A DNA stretch of 64,000 nucleotides from Cryptomeria japonica (GCF_030272615.1 NC_081405.1:24009772-24073771), one strand, 5' to 3'; counted from the first letter of the stretch, positions 47,528-59,976 are shown. The notes: a model not told the origin generated them from the sequence alone. Made by a program: numbers and translations.

Positions 47528-50500
47528 CTACCTCCAAATCTTGAGAGAAAAGAGGAGAAGACATATGAAAAGCGAAGCCCACCAATCCAAGGATTCAGTG
47601 CCTGGGAGAAATCTACAAAAATCCACTAAAACCAACCTCAAACATTATAGAAATTTGTTGTAATCAACTACCATAGGGAAGAATCATGTTGTTATTGCTC
47701 AATGTAGGGTTTCACAGTGCACTGTGTTTCCAAAAAGCTCCTTTGAGGCCTCCTTCAAAATCAAATCTATATTACTATTTTTTTACTTGTCAAGCATTTT
47801 TTAAATTATACAAATCATCATGTGTTATGAATAGTTGATTTAGGCTTGTCCATTTGTAAACATTGCACTTAAGTTCCCACTACTTTTTCTTAGAGTATCC
47901 TTAAATCTCTATTATCCTTTTGTTCTCTTAGTGTTTTTTGCTACCATCAAATAACCTAATACTATTAATCTTTTCACTCCACAAAAATATCACACATGGA
48001 AACTAAAAATGAAATGACTACTACAATTTAAACATGGTTATGAAAAATGTTGGTTAAAATGCCTTTAAAATTCACTAAGAAGTTTCTAAAAAAATCATAT
48101 AGAAATTGTTTAGATGAAGTCATGGGATTAATTATATTGCATGCATAAGATGATTTGTCATTTCATATTACAAAGTGCACCACACCAAAGAAAGTATGAA
48201 ACGCATGAATTATTTGACACCATTAATAAAATTTATGTATTACAATTACACGTAGGATATCAATTTCTCTTGATGATTTTCCCTCAATTGAAAAGTTTTT
48301 TATAATTTCAAGTTGTTATTATCATAGTTAAAAGGTTGAATAGATAGAATAAATAAAGAATGCATTGTCTTGATTTTATTTAAGGGCTCTATTTAGGTAT
48401 TCTCCTCTAGCTTCTACTTCACCATGGATCCTTTAGAATTGATTTTAAGATGCCCATTTTTGGGATAATCTAAGCTTGTTCAATTGGATGCATTTCCTAG
48501 TTTTACAAGCCAAACATTAGTAGCTCAATCATCCAATGGGAAAAGGTATGAATAGGTGTAATCCCAAGATAAAATCTCCTTCATGTGATAAGTCTATTAT
48601 TAAAATGATGTAGAAGAACTCTCAAAATTTTACACCTTCCTCTCATTCTTCTAATTCATGCAAGTCTTCCTCAAAGATATAGGAGAAGATAAGTGATTCT
48701 TGTATTTATATGTCAAGCTTAAAAATGATGAATACCGATGTTAGCAATTGTTAGAGGCTTTTGAGGAAGCCATGCAATAATATTTCTATCTCCAATCCTT
48801 ATTCCATGGGTAAAGGGCAAGCCCTTTTCATGTGATATTTATAAGATTCATCTTCTTATCATTAGATACTGGATTCAATTCTTCTCACCATATGACACAT
48901 TCACATGATCTATTTTGTTAATTTTTTAGAGAAAAACTTATCATATTGTAATGAGACTAAATTTATAGATTCTAGTTTTGAGATTAAATATAAATCTCTC
49001 TCGAGGCCATTTTGTATCAATTGATTTTGTTTGATGATGTAGACACCTTTGAGTGATTTTTTAGTCATATGATTTTTATGACGCATTATTTTTTTATATA
49101 TATATATGGGAGATGATCTATTTTGGTGGCAACTATATACTTGTGTGATTTTATGCGATGCATTTTATGATCATGCTTATGATATGTGATTCTATATGTT
49201 TATGATGTCTATCATGATGATGCATTTTATGTATGATGATCATATGATGCAATACGATACTTATGAGATGCATTTTTTTTCTATATGCTTATGCTATGTA
49301 TGATGATGTTCTACCATGTAATTATTGTATGCGATGTATTTATATAGTCTATGATGTGATGTGATGTATTAAAATACATTTACGATCCTATATGGTTATG
49401 CCATGTATGATGATGTGATGTATTCAATTTATGATGATGCAGTTATTATGTGCTACAATGATATATTATGGATGCATGTATGAGAATAATGCTTATATGA
49501 TGTGCTAACAAGTTGTGTGCATGATATTTTGATATGCATGCTTATGATATGATTATATGCAAGATAATGTTTTGATATGCGAGATAGATGCAAATAAGAT
49601 TTCTATGTATAATATGTATGATGCATACTAACATATGATGGTGCAGACAGACACTACATGAAATGCAAATGTTTTTTTTGGTGTCATTATACTCAGTCAT
49701 GTAATTCTGAACTACATGGGAAAGGGAAAGGATGATGGAGGACACATGGGAAAGGGGGATGGAAGGTAGAAGATATGGAGGTGAATAAGCTTCTTGTGCT
49801 ATTATCATAATTGATCTTATTGTGGAAAATGTATTGTGACCATCCAGATATAGGTTCGACCTGGATAGTCAGTGTATCATTTGCATGGAGATTAGACAGT
49901 CACAAACAAGGAATTCCCTAGACGCATAGTGTCCTCATATACTTGGACGAGTCATAGTATTACTAAGAGACAATCCACAAACAAAAAATAGGTGAACATA
50001 CCCCATCCTTGCCTTTCTAGTCAAAGACATCTTGGAGATAAAATCTCTACTTAGAGACATCCTGGAAAAGCTAAAAGACATGTCACCACAAAAGACCAAA
50101 TCAAAAGAAAATCAAAGACTTGACACCAACATAAACTAAAATCCTCAAGTTATAAGTGTATCTTGCCACATATGTTAACATATTTGTTTTGGTCACAATG
50201 TTGTCATCTTGATAAAGGACAAATAATGTTGAAAAACCCTATTGTACTTAAAGTTTGCCAAAAGATTGATTTGTTGAAAACTCGCTATTGCATGTGTCTC
50301 ATCTGAATGACTTATTCCATTAAACAAGGAAGGAATGAAAATACAATTCTCCTATAAACATGTGATGCCAAGAATCCACTTCCATCACTAGGTTTAGGAT
50401 ATGTCCCCAGTTATAGATAGGACCCGATTCATTATGGTTGAAAAGAAATGGTGGAAAGGGTTTATTATGGATGACAAACGAATCTTAGGTAGATAAATAA

Positions 50501-50894
50501 CATGTCATGATGGGGATGGAAAAGTTTATTATGGAATGATAGGTTGTGAGTGTGTGCAAAGTGAAAGGGAAAAATTGAGTCTTGAAGGAGGGAGGAGCAA
50601 AAGTCTCTATACATCGCATCGGTAACCTAGTTTGCACCATGGTACTTGCCCAAGGCGCCATCAAAGTGGTTTTCACCATTGGACGAATTTATTTTTCTTT
50701 ACTTCTTCCATTTTTTCAATTTTTTTGTGTCACAAGGGGCCTGTTTGCCAAGTTTTCACCAAAGTAATGATTTTTTACTTTTTTCCATTTTTTTGTATTT
50801 TTGATATTTTTTTGTTGTTTTTGGTATTTTTGGCTTTTTTTTTATTTTGTTTTTTTGGCAATTTTTTTGTATTTTTTATTAGGATACTCTGAAA
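47528..50894. other. Non-coding stretch, probably mostly 3' region of the Tat-type Gypsy
   Basis: No protein is recognised here. At 48900-49700 there is a degenerate ATGATG/TATGATG-rich region. From 50635 to 50880 a T-rich block resembles the 3' non-coding region of element C (40285-40400), so the right part belongs to the same Gypsy group as the pol at 50895-54454. I could not place an LTR or polypurine tract for that element in this stretch. The left part (47528-48900) is unassigned. Confidence 0.45.
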
Positions 50895-52060
50895 AACTAT
50901 GTATAAAACCTGTGAAGGTGCATGTTGTTGATAGGATCATCCAATGTTTCTCCTTTTGGTTTTGATAACTGATATGCACTTGATCTATAGATTGTTGTCA
51001 TGACATAAGGTCCAAGACAATTTGGTTCACCTTTTCTCTCTGTCCTGTTGAGTTTTGGGGTTTCTTCTTAGGACCAAATCACCCACCTCAAATGTGCGAG
51101 GTTTCACTCAGTGATTGTAATTGTGACTCATACGCTTATGATATGCTTTCAAATGATTGAATATAGTTTTTCGATGCTCATCTAGCAATTCCAAATCTTG
51201 CAAGCAAGAGATCCTATAGTCTTTGTCACTGATAAGATCGCATAAAGAGACCCATAAAGATAGTAACTCAACCTCAATGGGCAAGATGGCTTCAACACCA
51301 TAGACAAGTGAATAGGGAGTAGCTCTAGTAGGTATGAAGACACTTGTGTGATAGGCTCATAGTGTAGGATTAAGTTGGATGTGTCAATTGCGGCCAATAT
51401 CGTCGACTTGTCTTTTTAAGGATCCTAAGGATAGTTTTATTAGACGCCTCAACTTGACTATTACCTTGAGGGTAGTATGGAGTGGAAAAGTGATGATGGA
51501 TATAGAATCGATCACAAAGCTCATGAACATCCTGATTTTTGAAAGGACGCCCATTGTCTGTGATGATGGAAAGGGGAACACTATATCGGAAAATGATATA
51601 ATTGAGAATGAAAGTTACAATTTGCTTACCAGTGACTTGGGTGAGAGGGACGACCTCAATCCACTTTGTGAAATACTTAGTGGCTGTGATAATTAATCCA
51701 TAAGATCAAGTCCCCACTAACAAAAGGGCCATGGAGTAGCGATAGATTGAAGTTCTTGTGCTAGTGCATGAATGAGGTCTCCATGAATTTGATACTGCTT
51801 GCATTTCTTGACAAACTAGTATGAGTCTTTCTCCATTGTAGGCCAGTAAAAATTACTCCTCATAAGTTTCTTGGCTAAGGTTGGACCACTAGAGTGAGCC
51901 CCACATATACCTTCATGGACTTCACACAATGCGATTTGAGCTTTGTCACTCTCTAAACATCTAAGAAGAACACCATTGAGACCCCATTAGTAAAGTGTGT
52001 CAACTATGATGACATAACGGGAGGATTAGCAAATGAAGGTATGATGTTATTAGAAAGGTT
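50895..52060 (-). pseudogene. Tat-type Gypsy pol: integrase
   Basis: Minus-strand reading gives the zinc-binding region (ALCEVHEGICGAHSSGPTLA, then FVKKCKQYQIHGDLIH), the core (KYFTKWIEVVPL, ITDNGRPFKN) and TPYYPQGNSQVEASNK. A tail with LGPYVM and AYQLSKPKGE ends near 50900. These are the D,D-x-E integrase landmarks of Ty3/Gypsy elements. Stops and a few frameshifts are present. The order is integrase after RNase H, as in Gypsy. Confidence 0.88.
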
Positions 52061-52076
52061 AGGTGAAAGGGTGTTA

Positions 52077-53590
52077 TCATGGAGGTAGGTGAAAATATTG
52101 TCGTACCAAGGGGACTTGGGACCAACAACACATTAATTTAGATGGAGTGATATCATACACAGGGACCAAAAGATTATCCACCGAGAACTCATAGTGGGTC
52201 TCATTTTGTGGCATGTCGATCAAGGAGGCAATGGTATCCATAGCATCTGTAACTTGATTGTTCTCTCTTGGTATTTGCACAAAAACTATCTCTGTGAAGT
52301 ATTTGTTGTCCACCATTTTCTTGTAAGGCATTATTTTGTCTTTTATCTGACAATCATCATTTGTTTGATGAATTACAAGTTGAGAGTCTTCAAAAACATG
52401 AAGCTATTGGATCTTCCATTTAACTATGATCTGTAGTCTTGTTGTCAATGTGATTCAGCCATAACCAGTAAAAACCCTCAATGAAGTCAACCGACTTATG
52501 CAGCCAAAGAGACACAATGAAAGTAGCAAGAGAACATAACAAGTTTACATAAACCGATCATATTAAAGCCTTAGAACTTCTGGCAATCATCTGTCAATCA
52601 TCATATTATCATCGAAGAACATCTGGTAATTAATCAGTTACATACAGGCTTCAAGCCAGATACAATCCAACCGAGACTCTAAGAATCAATCGGATCACAA
52701 CATGTGAATCTCAATCCCTATTCTAAGTTCCACTTTCTCTGCCCCTACAAATTAATACATAATAACATTTATACCCATCGGAACACATCAGGGTTGGCCT
52801 CATAATATTGCATTCGCCAATGCAGGAAAATGAAATGTGTAATTAGGTCGGCCCTAAGAATTAAATAAATCTTTCCAAAAAATAACAACCAAGTGATGTA
52901 GTTCAATAGGAAGGTCATCCACATGCCAAAGAACATCGAACAAGACCCAAGATAGATCCACATGCCAAGAATTGCACCGGTAATGAAGGAAAACCAACCA
53001 GTAAGCACAAGAAATGTCCCAAAACATAGAAACAGTCAATCGGAAGCAATAAATGACTGGAAAAGAACCCAAATGAATTGAAAATCTGGAATCAAGCACA
53101 TGAAACTGTTTGGAAACCAAAAATAAGATCTACCACGAAGAACAAGCAACTATCAGTACCAACTAGTAAGAACATAGAAAACTGCACAAAGAACTAAACA
53201 AGAACAAAAGTGAAAGGAAATATTTTTGGTTGATGCAAGATTGTTCATCAACCAGGGATGCTCTTGCATCATAATACCTCATATTTTGCAATATTGTTCG
53301 TGCAAGGGAAGGATAACCTATATGATTTAGGAATAGAATCCCCTTGAGGCATGATGAGGAGTATGCATGCCCCTGCTCCATGTTGTGTATATGAACCATC
53401 AAAGTATAATTGCCATAGTATAAATTTTATTACTATGAAGATGGATTCATTCAAAAATTCTGATACAATAGGAGAATTGTCGATCATGAGTGCATTTGCA
53501 AGTTTCTCTACAACAACTTGTCCTTTGATAGATTTTTTGTCCATATAATCAATGTTGAATTCACTTAACATAATGACCCACTTAGCCAAC
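52077..53590 (-). pseudogene. Tat-type Gypsy pol: second (archaeal-like) RNase H, split by insertion
   Basis: The first half (53275-53590) reads WQLYFDGSYTQHGAGACILL and RLSFPCTNNIAKYEVL. The second half (52077-52425) reads FEDSQLVIHQTNDD, KMVDNKYFTEIVFVQIPREN and VTDAMDTIASL. Together they form the RVT_3-type RNase H carried by Tat elements in addition to their usual RNase H. Foreign sequence at 52430-53273 interrupts it after KYEVL. About seven residues around the break are not accounted for. Confidence 0.85.
52430..53273. mobile_element. Insertion of ~840 bp in the RNase H domain, unclassified
   Basis: The block lies between the two halves of the RNase H domain. On the minus strand it starts TGATGCAAGAGCATCCC and ends near GACTACAGATCA, so TG...CA ends are possible. 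An inverted GATGCAAGA/TCTTGCATC pair lies within its first 40 bases. The flanks do not show a clean target duplication. A solo LTR or short non-autonomous element is plausible. Its ORFs look incidental. Confidence 0.55.
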
Positions 53591-53689
53591 CTACCTATGA
53601 GAGTTTATTTGTTGAGTAGATACTTTAGTGGATCAATTCTTGCTACGAGCTTTGTCTTGTGAGTTAACATGTAATGACGCAAGTTCTGT

Positions 53690-54454
53690 GAGGCAAAAAT
53701 TACAGCAAGACATGCACGCTCAATTGGAGTACATAGTTAAGCTCATATCCAACCAATGTGTGACTAATGTAGTAGATATCTTGTTCTTTTCCTTCATGGT
53801 CCTGTTGTGCCAAGAGTGCCCCTAGTGTTGTCGTTGTTGCTGATATATAGAGTAACAATGGTTTTCCTTGTATTGGTGGCATAAGCACTGGTAGATTCAA
53901 GTTGAGATGGTCCTTGAGAATTTGAAAACCTTGTTAGCATTTGTCATCCCACTTAAATTTGATGTTCTTGTGAAGCAAATGTTGAAATGGATGACACTAA
54001 TCTGTGAGCTACACTATGAATCTACGAATTGATTGGAGTTTTCCTTGCAATGATCTAAGTTGATTGATATTCTTAGGAGGAGGCATCTCTAAAATTTCTT
54101 TTAATTTTACTGGATCTACTTCAATACCTCATTGTGAGACAATGTATCCTAGGAGTTTCCCAGAGGTCACTCCAAAGACACACTTCTTGGGATATAATTT
54201 GACTTTATACTTTTCCAAGCAATCAAAGACCACTGCTAAGATATCCAAATGTTCTTCCCTTGTAAATGATTTCCCAAAAGATCATCTACATACTCCTCCA
54301 TGGTAATGTGAATGATGTCATAAAAGATGGTTGTCATGGTAATCTAATATGTGGCATTAGCGTTCTTTAATCCAAAGGGCATGGTGTTCCAACAAAAGAT
54401 ACTTCATGGACATGTGAATGTTGTCTTGTGTTGATCTTTAGATGTTATCTATAG
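53690..54454 (-). pseudogene. Tat-type Gypsy pol: reverse transcriptase end and first RNase H
   Basis: The reverse transcriptase shows MPFGLKNANATY (near 54380), MEEYVDDLLGNHLQGKN (near 54310-54260, with the YVDD catalytic box) and SGKLLGYIVSQ-GIEVDPVK (near 54160). The thumb follows, with MPPPKNINQLRSLQGKLQ. Next is the usual RNase H domain: FKWDDKCQQGF, LNLPVLMPPIQGKPLLLYIS, TLGALLAQQDHEGKEQDIYY. Upstream of MPFGLKNA the domain is cut off by the LTR of element D, so fingers and protease are missing. Confidence 0.88.
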
Positions 54455-55623
54455 TGGTGAAAAATTAGGGTTTTCACCATAGAAGGATAAACGCCACTAA
54501 TTTACCATTACATTCAAAAGAGGAAAGGGAATCCACTAGATTCAATCACAAATCAAACAAGGACTAAATAATGAATGGATTTGGGGTGATTATGTGATAG
54601 CTTTGTTCCTCTTTTGTAAATTGAATTGCTGAAACTAGGTAAAGTGTTGAAAAATGAAGGAAAAACTAAGAAAATAGTGAGCTACAAACGCGAGATTTTT
54701 GCATGCACCTAGATCTAAGCAATGTAAGCCAAGTCGGATCTGATCCATGAAGCTCCAGAAATGTTGGGACTGTGGTGGTGGTTGCCCTGGTCCTCCACAC
54801 TTTTCGCACACTAAAGGGGGATTGATTCATCTCTATAAATAAAGCTTATTCTAAGAAGTGCAGCTTCGTACCTATTTCCTACACACAGAAAGAGGGGAAA
54901 TAGGTTAGGAATAGGGGCTTGCCTTAGGTCAATCCCCGGTTTTGGAATTAAATATAAAATTGAAATAAACATAATTGAAATGATTGTAATGGAAGATTCT
55001 CCTTTTGAGGGAGAGGTTGAATTATGACTGAGAATTGAATGATGATACCTCCTTGTGAAGTTTTGCTTTGCTCCACATGAAATTAGGGCTTGATGGAGTC
55101 TTCAACAAAATAGGATGAATAATGTCATCTTCAATGCTTGAATCTTGACTTTATTGCTGCTCCAAAGCTTGAAGGGAGACTGATTAATTCTCAAATGCTT
55201 GAATGCTTGATTGTTTGATGTCGTATGTGTGATATTTCTAATTGATGGATGACAAATGAGAGGGGAAATCCTCCTTTTATACTTTCCCATCAGGAAAACT
55301 AATTAATTTTCCGACATGAGCCAACATGGAAAGGGGGATTCCGCTCAAATTTGAAATGCCAAAATGGGTTTGAAGGGGCCCAAAAATGAGGGGGACCATG
55401 GTATGGCGCCATGGTCCTAGTGAGGACTAGGGCGCCACGCTTTGGTCCTGCCCTATTTTTAGGTCAGGATCAAGTGCAAAATGAGTGTAATATATAAAAA
55501 AGGGGTGCAATGTGAAAGGGGCATGAGCGTAATCAGGTCCCAATAGGCCAAGAGGTGCAAACACTATGATGAGGACCCAAATGCGATCAAAATTACAAAG
55601 GGGTGGAACTTTAGGATGCTACA
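54455..55623 (-). mobile_element. Gypsy element D, 3' LTR
   Basis: On the minus strand it begins TGTAGCATCCTAAAG at 55623 and ends TTTTTCACCA at 54455. A strong TATA box (AGTATAAAAGG) is near 55275. A polypurine tract abuts it on the right. It is inserted into the reverse transcriptase of the Tat-type element. The partner LTR is not in the window, because element E cuts D off on the right. Confidence 0.75.
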
Positions 55624-55640
55624 ATTAGCCCCCACTTTAG
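55624..55640 (-). other. Gypsy element D polypurine tract
   Basis: The minus strand reads CTAAAGTGGGGGCTAAT immediately before TGTAGCATCC. It sets the orientation and the internal side of the LTR. Confidence 0.75.
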
Positions 55641-56313
55641 TGGAAGTATGAAGTCAATCATACTCTCGATAAAGTACAAGGGTTCACATTGAAAAACTTT
55701 CACCAAGTCATCGAGGAGGTAAGATACACCAAGCCCCCAATGGACTTTAGGATCTCACAACTTCGATAACAAGATAAAAGGGACATCATGAGAGATAGAG
55801 AGGACCATGACTACAAAATAGTAAGGTTCTCTTACTATGAGTCATGAAAAGAAAAAAATACCAAAAATTACAAAGCAAAAGACAAAGTTCACTAAGTAAC
55901 TTAAGTATCAAGATATGCAAGAGAGAATCATTGAGAAGAGTGTATGCCCCCATGTTAAAGCGATTATGTACGCCTAATCAAGAGCAATTTCTTTAAGGTA
56001 GGATACACCGCCAAAAGACAAGCATGTTATCACAATAATATGCCCCCGAGAGAGGACAAATGAAAGGATAATGATCACAAGACATAAAACACGAGGTGGC
56101 TTCACTTAACTTTGGGGTCAGTATGCTTTTTATGATAAATAATGTATATCGTGTATATATATGCATAGAATTGTCCTCATCCCCCAAAGAAAGGAAACCA
56201 CCATGGAAGAAGGGAACATGTGTCTTTTGAGTCAACATAGGAGAGACCAAAATAGATCTCTACACTTTGCATCATCCTCAAGTAGACAACACTAGGGACA
56301 ACAAATAGAAGAA
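55641..56313. other. Element D 3' non-coding region
   Basis: This purine-rich sequence lies between the polyprotein remnant and the polypurine tract. No protein or repeat of note is seen. Confidence 0.45.
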
Positions 56314-57792
56314 TTAAGAGACAAATAGAAGAAGGTCACAAACAAGCAAGAAAGGATAGAGAGAATCTATGGTGCTAATGAAGCTAATCAAGCACATCAT
56401 CCGCCCCCAGATCTTGTTGATCATTATTTCAGGAAGATGGACAACACACAAGAGGAGTGAATCAAGAACCATAGATGGATCTATCACAAGTTCCAAAGAA
56501 GGACAATGCTCTAATGATGAGTCACTTTGTCTGTTACTCAGAGCTAGGATTAATGCTTTTGAAAATTGTTTAGATAAATCATTGTCAACATCAACATATT
56601 CATATTCATAATTAGAAATATTAGGATCTCTATTTTCATCATTAACAACATTCTCACTAATTTCTTCATCAAGATTAATAAGAATAGGAGCTCTAATAGG
56701 AATAGAACTTGAATCATCATTTGTCTTAATCATTTTGCGTCTTGGAAAATTTGGTTGAACATATTGGTTAGGAGAAGGTTGAGAAAATGGTATTATATCA
56801 AGGGTTGGTGTCTTTGGGGAAAAGGTATTTTGAGAAGCAAGTTCATGAGCTCTAGCACGACGTCTCTGTCAATGTTCTCTCACACAACAATTTCTTTTAT
56901 TTTTAGCTGAAGGTTGTGAAGGTTTAGGTTCATCAGGTGTAGGATTACTTTATTATTTGAAGGAAGGATGCATAGGGGAAGGTCTTTGAGGTTGAACAAT
57001 AGGAGAGGCTAGTAAATTCCCTTTGTAAGACATAGGAAGAAAAACCACACCATACAAGGGAGGAATTAGAGGTGTAGGAAGGAGGCTAGGTCCATCATGA
57101 GGAGGAATAGGTCTATCCTTAGGAAGAATAATATGTTTAGCCTTAGGAGGAGGAATAAATTGACGCTTAGGAGGAAGAGATTTTTTATCCTTGGGAGGAC
57201 GAATAGACTCATTCTTAAGAAATGGAATAGACTCTTCCTTAGGAGAAAGAACAACGGTTTCCTTAGGAGGAAGGATAGACTTGTCCATAAGAAGAGGCAT
57301 ACGATCATTAGTTGGAGGAAGAATAAGTGTTGGATTTCTATATTTTCTCAAAGATAAGATCATCTCATTCTACCATTTCCGATAAGATTGAAAAAGAGGA
57401 AAACTTCTAGGTCTAAGAGGCTGGAATTGTTCGGACCAAAAGTAATCAAGACAAACATCTCTTTTCCTAACTGTGGGTTGGTACATGCTATGATTAACAG
57501 TCATGATTTTGTCATCAAGAGAAAACTTTAAGCATTTATGAATAGTAGAAGGGATCGCTTTCATGGAAGAGAGCCAAGGATACCCCAACTTCACATGAAA
57601 TTATTTCAATGTAGGAATGATAGCAAAGTTAACATCTAAAGTTTTAGTACCAACCTCAATGGGAAGAGAATTAGAACCAATAGTGGGACAAGAGAAACCA
57701 TCAAATATTTTAATCACCACATCAGATTTCTCATATGTCACTTGATGCAATTGTAAAGTATAAATAATTATTTTAGTTATCACATTAACCAT
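56314..57792 (-). pseudogene. Gypsy element D: protease-like and proline-rich polyprotein fragment
   Basis: Four open pieces (57792-57601, 57594-57370, 57363-56953, 56733-56314) share one frame. The first two read DVVIKIFDGFSCPTIGSNSL, IEVGTKTLDVNFAIIPTLK and VKLGYPWLSSMKAIPSTIHK. This resembles the retropepsin-like region of plant Gypsy proteins, where G-PW-MKA-PST-H is conserved. The third piece has about nine irregular repeats built on PPK or LPK (ILPPK, SLPPKR, IPPPK). No reverse transcriptase follows; the frame fades into about 670 bases without a feature before the polypurine tract. The N-terminal part is cut off by element E. Confidence 0.65.
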
Positions 57793-57796
57793 ACAA

Positions 57797-58841
57797 GTTG
57801 GATGATGGACTTGTAAAGCACTGAGAGTTGGGGGGGGGGGGGTGGGTGAATTGGTGAGACCAAAAATAAAACTACTTTAAACACTGACCGGTAGAAATAC
57901 TTAACAAGTTTGTTAAACAATATGCATGCAAACCAAAATGATATAACAACATCCACAATAAGTATAACATCCACCATAACACAAGTGTTTATATGTGGAA
58001 AACCCAAATAGGTAAAAACCACGGTGAGATGGGACTCACAAGTTAACTATCACAAGATAACTGACCATGGTTAACTATCTGCTCAGAAATCCTTTAATCA
58101 ATGGACGATTTCTAAATCCAAACTAATGGATCACCTGGTTAGAGGATTTGTACAATGAAGCTTGTTAGAGCTTACCTGGTTAGGGGATTTGATTCTTGCA
58201 ATGATTAGAAAACAATAGGTAGTTTGATCTAGTAGTAGCACAACTTGCTTGTATAGATCCTTTTCTGCACACTCAACACTTCTTTACCATCATACTCTGC
58301 AACTTAATACTTCTGCCTTCGCACATAACATATCTCCTTCGCTCATACAAAATGATTCATTGTTATGTCAATATATAGACATTTATATTTCATGTCGGCC
58401 TCTAGAAATCATATCACAATTACCTAGGTGCAGTGTATCTGGTCAAACAATCATAACACGTCACAAAAATATTGCCAAAAAATGTCGGTAAGGATAACTC
58501 ATCACGACTAGTGATAACTCATCACATAATCAATGAGTACCACTTGGAATAATCAATACCGGTTGGAGTTAAACATATAAACCATTTATCCTTAGATGCT
58601 CCTCTGATAATCTCCGTTGGATATTCATGTTGATGCCGAGTTAAGTATAATCACTGGTTGTCTCCATGCATATACCGGTTGTCACCATGTACCGGTTAGA
58701 TATAAACCTCTAGTATACCGGTTGTAATATAAACAACTTTGAAGTCACACCGATAGACAATATGAACATATGTGTGTGTATGTGTTCCATCAATGACAAC
58801 ATATGATGAAGTTATTCATTACAATCATCATCAAGCCAACA
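57797..58841 (-). mobile_element. Copia element E, 3' LTR
   Basis: The minus strand starts TGTTGGCTTGATGATG at 58841, directly after a polypurine tract. The other end lies between 57797 and 57812, where the element D polyprotein frame resumes. A G-run of 13 lies near 57830-57842 on the plus strand, as in the C-rich end of the other Copia LTRs. Several ACCGGTTG copies occur at 58560-58730. It belongs to a Copia family related to, but distinct from, the one at 6622-15398. Confidence 0.7.
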
Positions 58842-58870
58842 ATCTCCTCCTTTGGCATTGATGGCAACAC
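58842..58870 (-). other. Copia element E polypurine tract
   Basis: The minus strand reads GCCATCAATGCC followed by AAAGGAGGAGAT and then the LTR start. The same phrase precedes the 3' LTR at 13991-14015. A similar GTTGTCAAAGGGGGAGT lies near 58995-59010. Confidence 0.75.
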
Positions 58871-59025
58871 TTATAAAATTTTACAGTAATACCGCTAAGT
58901 GTGCTTACAAAAAAAAATTATACACATATACATATACCCCCCCTTCCTACATACATCATACAAAATTTTCACAACACAGATAAATATTTCTACTCCCCCT
59001 TTGACAACAATGCTAAATTGAAAAG

Positions 59026-59040
59026 CAATATATATATATG

Positions 59041-59085
<45 letters not shown>

Positions 59086-59123
59086 GTATATGTATATATA
59101 TAGATATATATATATACATATAC

Positions 59124-59184
<61 letters not shown>

Positions 59185-59207
59185 GATATATATATATGTA
59201 TATATAT

Positions 59208-59256
<49 letters not shown>

Positions 59257-59272
59257 TATATATATATATATA
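59026..59272. repeat. Compound (TA)n microsatellite with ATG/ACA/AGA interruptions
   Basis: This is about 245 bases of TA repeats with regular TATG, TACA and TAGA interruptions. It produces long tyrosine/isoleucine ORFs on both strands that are artefacts. It lies in the 3' region of Copia element E. Confidence 0.95.
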
Positions 59273-59437
59273 AGTTTTGTATCAAAATGTTTTACAGATA
59301 CAAAAACTTGAAAAACTGAATCAAGATTCATGCATTTCCAGCCTCATAAAAATAGCATTAAAGTTTCTCTTCAACTAAGATAAAGCATGTTCCCATGTCT
59401 CCAACAAGTTCTAAGTGAACTCAAGTGTAGACATAAT

Positions 59438-59899
59438 CTAAGTATGGAACTCTTCCATTGAATCAAGTGTACAGGTTTCTAGAGTAGCCAAAATAGCTTC
59501 TGCATTCTTGTAGGCTCTTTGCACTATGTCCACTTGGGATGTGAGTAGACTCTTCAATTCCTTTAGTGACCGGAGTATTTTAACTTTTTCAAGATCATAC
59601 ATATCTAACCTGTTTTGCAAATCATCCATAGATTTTCTAAAAGCAAAAATAGAATCTTGAAGTGGTACATATGCATTGCATATCTTCTCTAGCTCTTGCT
59701 CTATTTCAGTTCACCTAGTATTGATATTAGAATAAAAGAATGAAACATTAGAAGTAGATGCAAGATATTTCCCTCCTGTTTCAACAGCTTTTCTTAATAA
59801 ATCTTTATTAAGAGATAGAGCAAGTTTTCCTATATCAATCTCTTTCATAAGCTACTCTCCACGCTTCTTCCTATTATACCTTGCATATCTATTCCCCAT
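59438..59899 (-). pseudogene. Coiled-coil ORF in 3' region of Copia element E
   Basis: From an ATG at 59899 (MGNRYARYNRKKRGE) one frame runs to 59438 with only two stops, about 154 codons. It is strongly helical. A heptad-like pattern is clear in LQNRLDMYDLEKVKILRSL and LKELKSLLTSQVDIVQRAY. It sits upstream of the 3' polypurine tract and LTR in the element's orientation. In some Copia elements, such as SIRE types, an additional ORF lies in this position. No membrane segment is seen, so an envelope role is not supported. It could be the end of a gag-like or other protein. Confidence 0.5.
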
Positions 59900-59976
59900 T
59901 AGTTTCCTTGTGTTGAAATATGGGTCCCCTATTTTTTGCTTTATGTTGCTTTGTTCTTTTGGCTTTTGTTTCTTTT

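Noticed and set aside
52769-53120. Tryptophan-rich minus-strand ORFs in the RNase H insertion
   Set aside because: Two frames overlap, neither has a family motif, and the block looks like a non-coding insertion.
57830-57842. Poly-G run as a possible regulatory quadruplex
   Set aside because: It corresponds to the variable C/G run present near the end of related Copia LTRs, with no further G-tracts of spacing suited to a specific structure.
58895-59331. Tyrosine/isoleucine repeat ORFs on both strands
   Set aside because: They are translations of a TA-rich microsatellite; every frame is open because TATATA repeats contain no stop in these phases.
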